From Pedobacter jeongneungensis (lineage in GTDB: Bacteria; Bacteroidota; Bacteroidia; Sphingobacteriales; Sphingobacteriaceae), in assembly GCF_000633455.1 (NCBI RefSeq), contig NZ_AYMG01000032.1:17295-81294 (forward strand): a stretch of DNA of 64,000 nt, given 5' to 3'. The notes below the pieces were generated by a model. It saw nothing but the letters and a program-made list of their open reading frames with translations, ran no database searches and was not told where the DNA came from. The position numbers and the translations under genes are program-made. This document shows positions 63,106-64,000 of this stretch, in pieces (the stretch's first letter is position 1; the number at the start of each line of letters is the position of its first letter).

Positions 63106-64000
63106 ATGAAAATTAAACATTTACTTGTTTTAGTGGCACTCCTATTGTCATTAAATTCCTTTGCACAGGCTCCGGATCAGTTCAATTATCAAGGGGCTTT
63201 ACGAAATACAAACGGTTCGCCAATAGCTAATAGATTCATTTCTATTCGACTTTCAATACTCAATGGATCTTCATCTGGTTCAATTGAATATCAGGAAACA
63301 AAAACTGTACAAACCTCAACGGTTGGACTATATAGTGTTGAAGTGGGTGCACCTGGAGGGAGGAATATACAGGGTCGAATTTCAGATGTTACTTGGGGAA
63401 ATTCATCAAAGTTTTTAAAAGTTGAGGTAGATCCTACAAATGGGAGTAATTTCTCAATAGTTGGTAATTCCGAATTATTGAGTGTGCCTTACGCAATTTA
63501 TGCAAGTAAAAGCGGAGATGCTTCTTCTGGAACAAAAGGGGATAAAGGTGACACTGGTCCTCAAGGTATCCAAGGCCCAAAAGGAGATAAAGGCGAGACT
63601 GGTGGAGTTGGCCCACAGGGTTTGCCTGGTGTAAAAGGTGATACCGGTGATGATGGTATCCAAGGACTAAAAGGTGAGACTGGAGAGAAAGGTGATAAGG
63701 GAGATACCGGCGCAACCGGCCTGCAGGGATTTACCGGAGCACAGGGCCTACCTGGTGTAAAAGGCGATACCGGTCTTCAGGGCATTCAGGGTGAAAAAGG
63801 TGATAAAGGAGAAACTGGTGCAGCTGGCCCTCAGGGAATCCAGGGCGTAGCCGGAGCAAAAGGCGACAAAGGTGAGACTGGAGAGAAAGGTGATAAGGGA
63901 GATACCGGCGCAACCGGCCTGCAGGGATTTACCGGAGCACAGGGCCTACCTGGTGTAAAAGGCGATACCGGTCTTCAGGGCATTCAAGGCGAAAAAGGTG
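63106..64000 (+). CDS. Collagen-like surface protein, 3' end outside the window
   Basis: An open frame from ATG 63106 to the edge (at least 298 residues). Signal peptide (NSFAQ), then the N-terminal head typical of Bacteroidetes surface proteins with FNYQGALRNTNGSPIAN and SVPYAIYASKSG, then Gly-x-y triplets (GDKGDTGPQG and so on) forming a collagen helix. A 198-bp block repeats at 63673 and 63871. Probably a filamentous surface protein that belongs to the adhesin locus. Not complete, so the C-terminus and export signal are unknown. Confidence 0.85.
   Translation, partial: MKIKHLLVLVALLLSLNSFAQAPDQFNYQGALRNTNGSPIANRFISIRLSILNGSSSGSIEYQETKTVQTSTVGLYSVEVGAPGGRNIQGRISDVTWGNSSKFLKVEVDPTNGSNFSIVGNSELLSVPYAIYASKSGDASSGTKGDKGDTGPQGIQGPKGDKGETGGVGPQGLPGVKGDTGDDGIQGLKGETGEKGDKGDTGATGLQGFTGAQGLPGVKGDTGLQGIQGEKGDKGETGAAGPQGIQGVAGAKGDKGETGEKGDKGDTGATGLQGFTGAQGLPGVKGDTGLQGIQGEKG
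63673..64000 (+). repeat. 198-bp duplicated block in the collagen-like gene
   Basis: The block starting at 63673 begins again at 63871, exactly 198 bp (66 codons, 22 Gly-x-y triplets) later. Over the 130 bp visible in both, I count two differences. Confidence 0.9.

Noticed and set aside
1..64000. tRNA, rRNA or insertion-sequence features
   Set aside because: I saw no rRNA or tRNA segments, and no transposase-like frame or IS end pairs.

Overview
The window looks like a large stretch of a conjugative plasmid from a Bacteroidota host, probably a Sphingobacteriaceae relative (Pedobacter or Mucilaginibacter type). Evidence: low GC, promoters with a TAnnTTTG -7 box, a Bacteroidetes-type tra operon (traA, traB, traE, traF, traG, traI, traJ, traK, traM, traN order), a PRTRC cassette, and type IX secretion (T9SS) signals. 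No rRNA, tRNA, CRISPR array or insertion sequence was seen. A rep gene beside a 12-copy iteron array argues for a self-replicating plasmid rather than a chromosomal integrative element.

Layout. 1-0.8 kb: end of one gene plus a TOPRIM-like gene, probably a two-gene defence pair cut by the window edge. 0.9-9.6 kb: a run of small, mostly unrecognised + strand genes (small membrane proteins, DNA-binding-like proteins, a HicB-like orphan, alphaCTD-like paralogues around a LuxR-type HTH gene, an ADP-ribosyltransferase-like protein). Three of these genes share a GTTAAC-centred promoter. 9.6-11.8 kb: a + strand operon ending in a zeta-toxin pair. 11.8-19.1 kb: two - strand operons, one with topoisomerase III and one with the PRTRC genes (E, C, F-position, B, ThiF). 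These three operons start from nearly identical promoters in which a palindrome sits between the -33 and -7 boxes, so they look like one regulon.

19.3-28.1 kb (- strand): DNA-processing operon with a DUF3945-like protein, SSB, a 50-residue membrane protein, a TOPRIM primase, a DUF1896 protein and a 1722-residue methyltransferase-helicase. 28.2-35.3 kb: an M23 peptidase, an HTH regulator and the mobilisation operon (MobC, a very long relaxase, VirD4-type coupling protein). 35.3-36.0 kb: AT-rich repetitive gap with a GC-richer candidate oriT beside mobC. 36.0-45.2 kb: tra operon for the mating channel. 45.3-47.3 kb: iteron origin, initiator gene and a small regulator gene.

47.3-64.0 kb: cell-surface region with a TraO-like barrel, a lipoprotein, two giant secreted Ig-like repeat proteins (1426 and 2722 residues, the second with a T9SS tail), a PKD-like lipoprotein, a PorV homologue and the start of a collagen-like protein that runs off the window. 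The most striking proposal is that this is a plasmid-borne surface-adhesion module carrying its own T9SS shuttle protein, next to the conjugation genes. The repeats are exactly phased (441 and 444 bp higher-order units), so the adhesins can probably change length by recombination. Function of this module is inferred, not shown.
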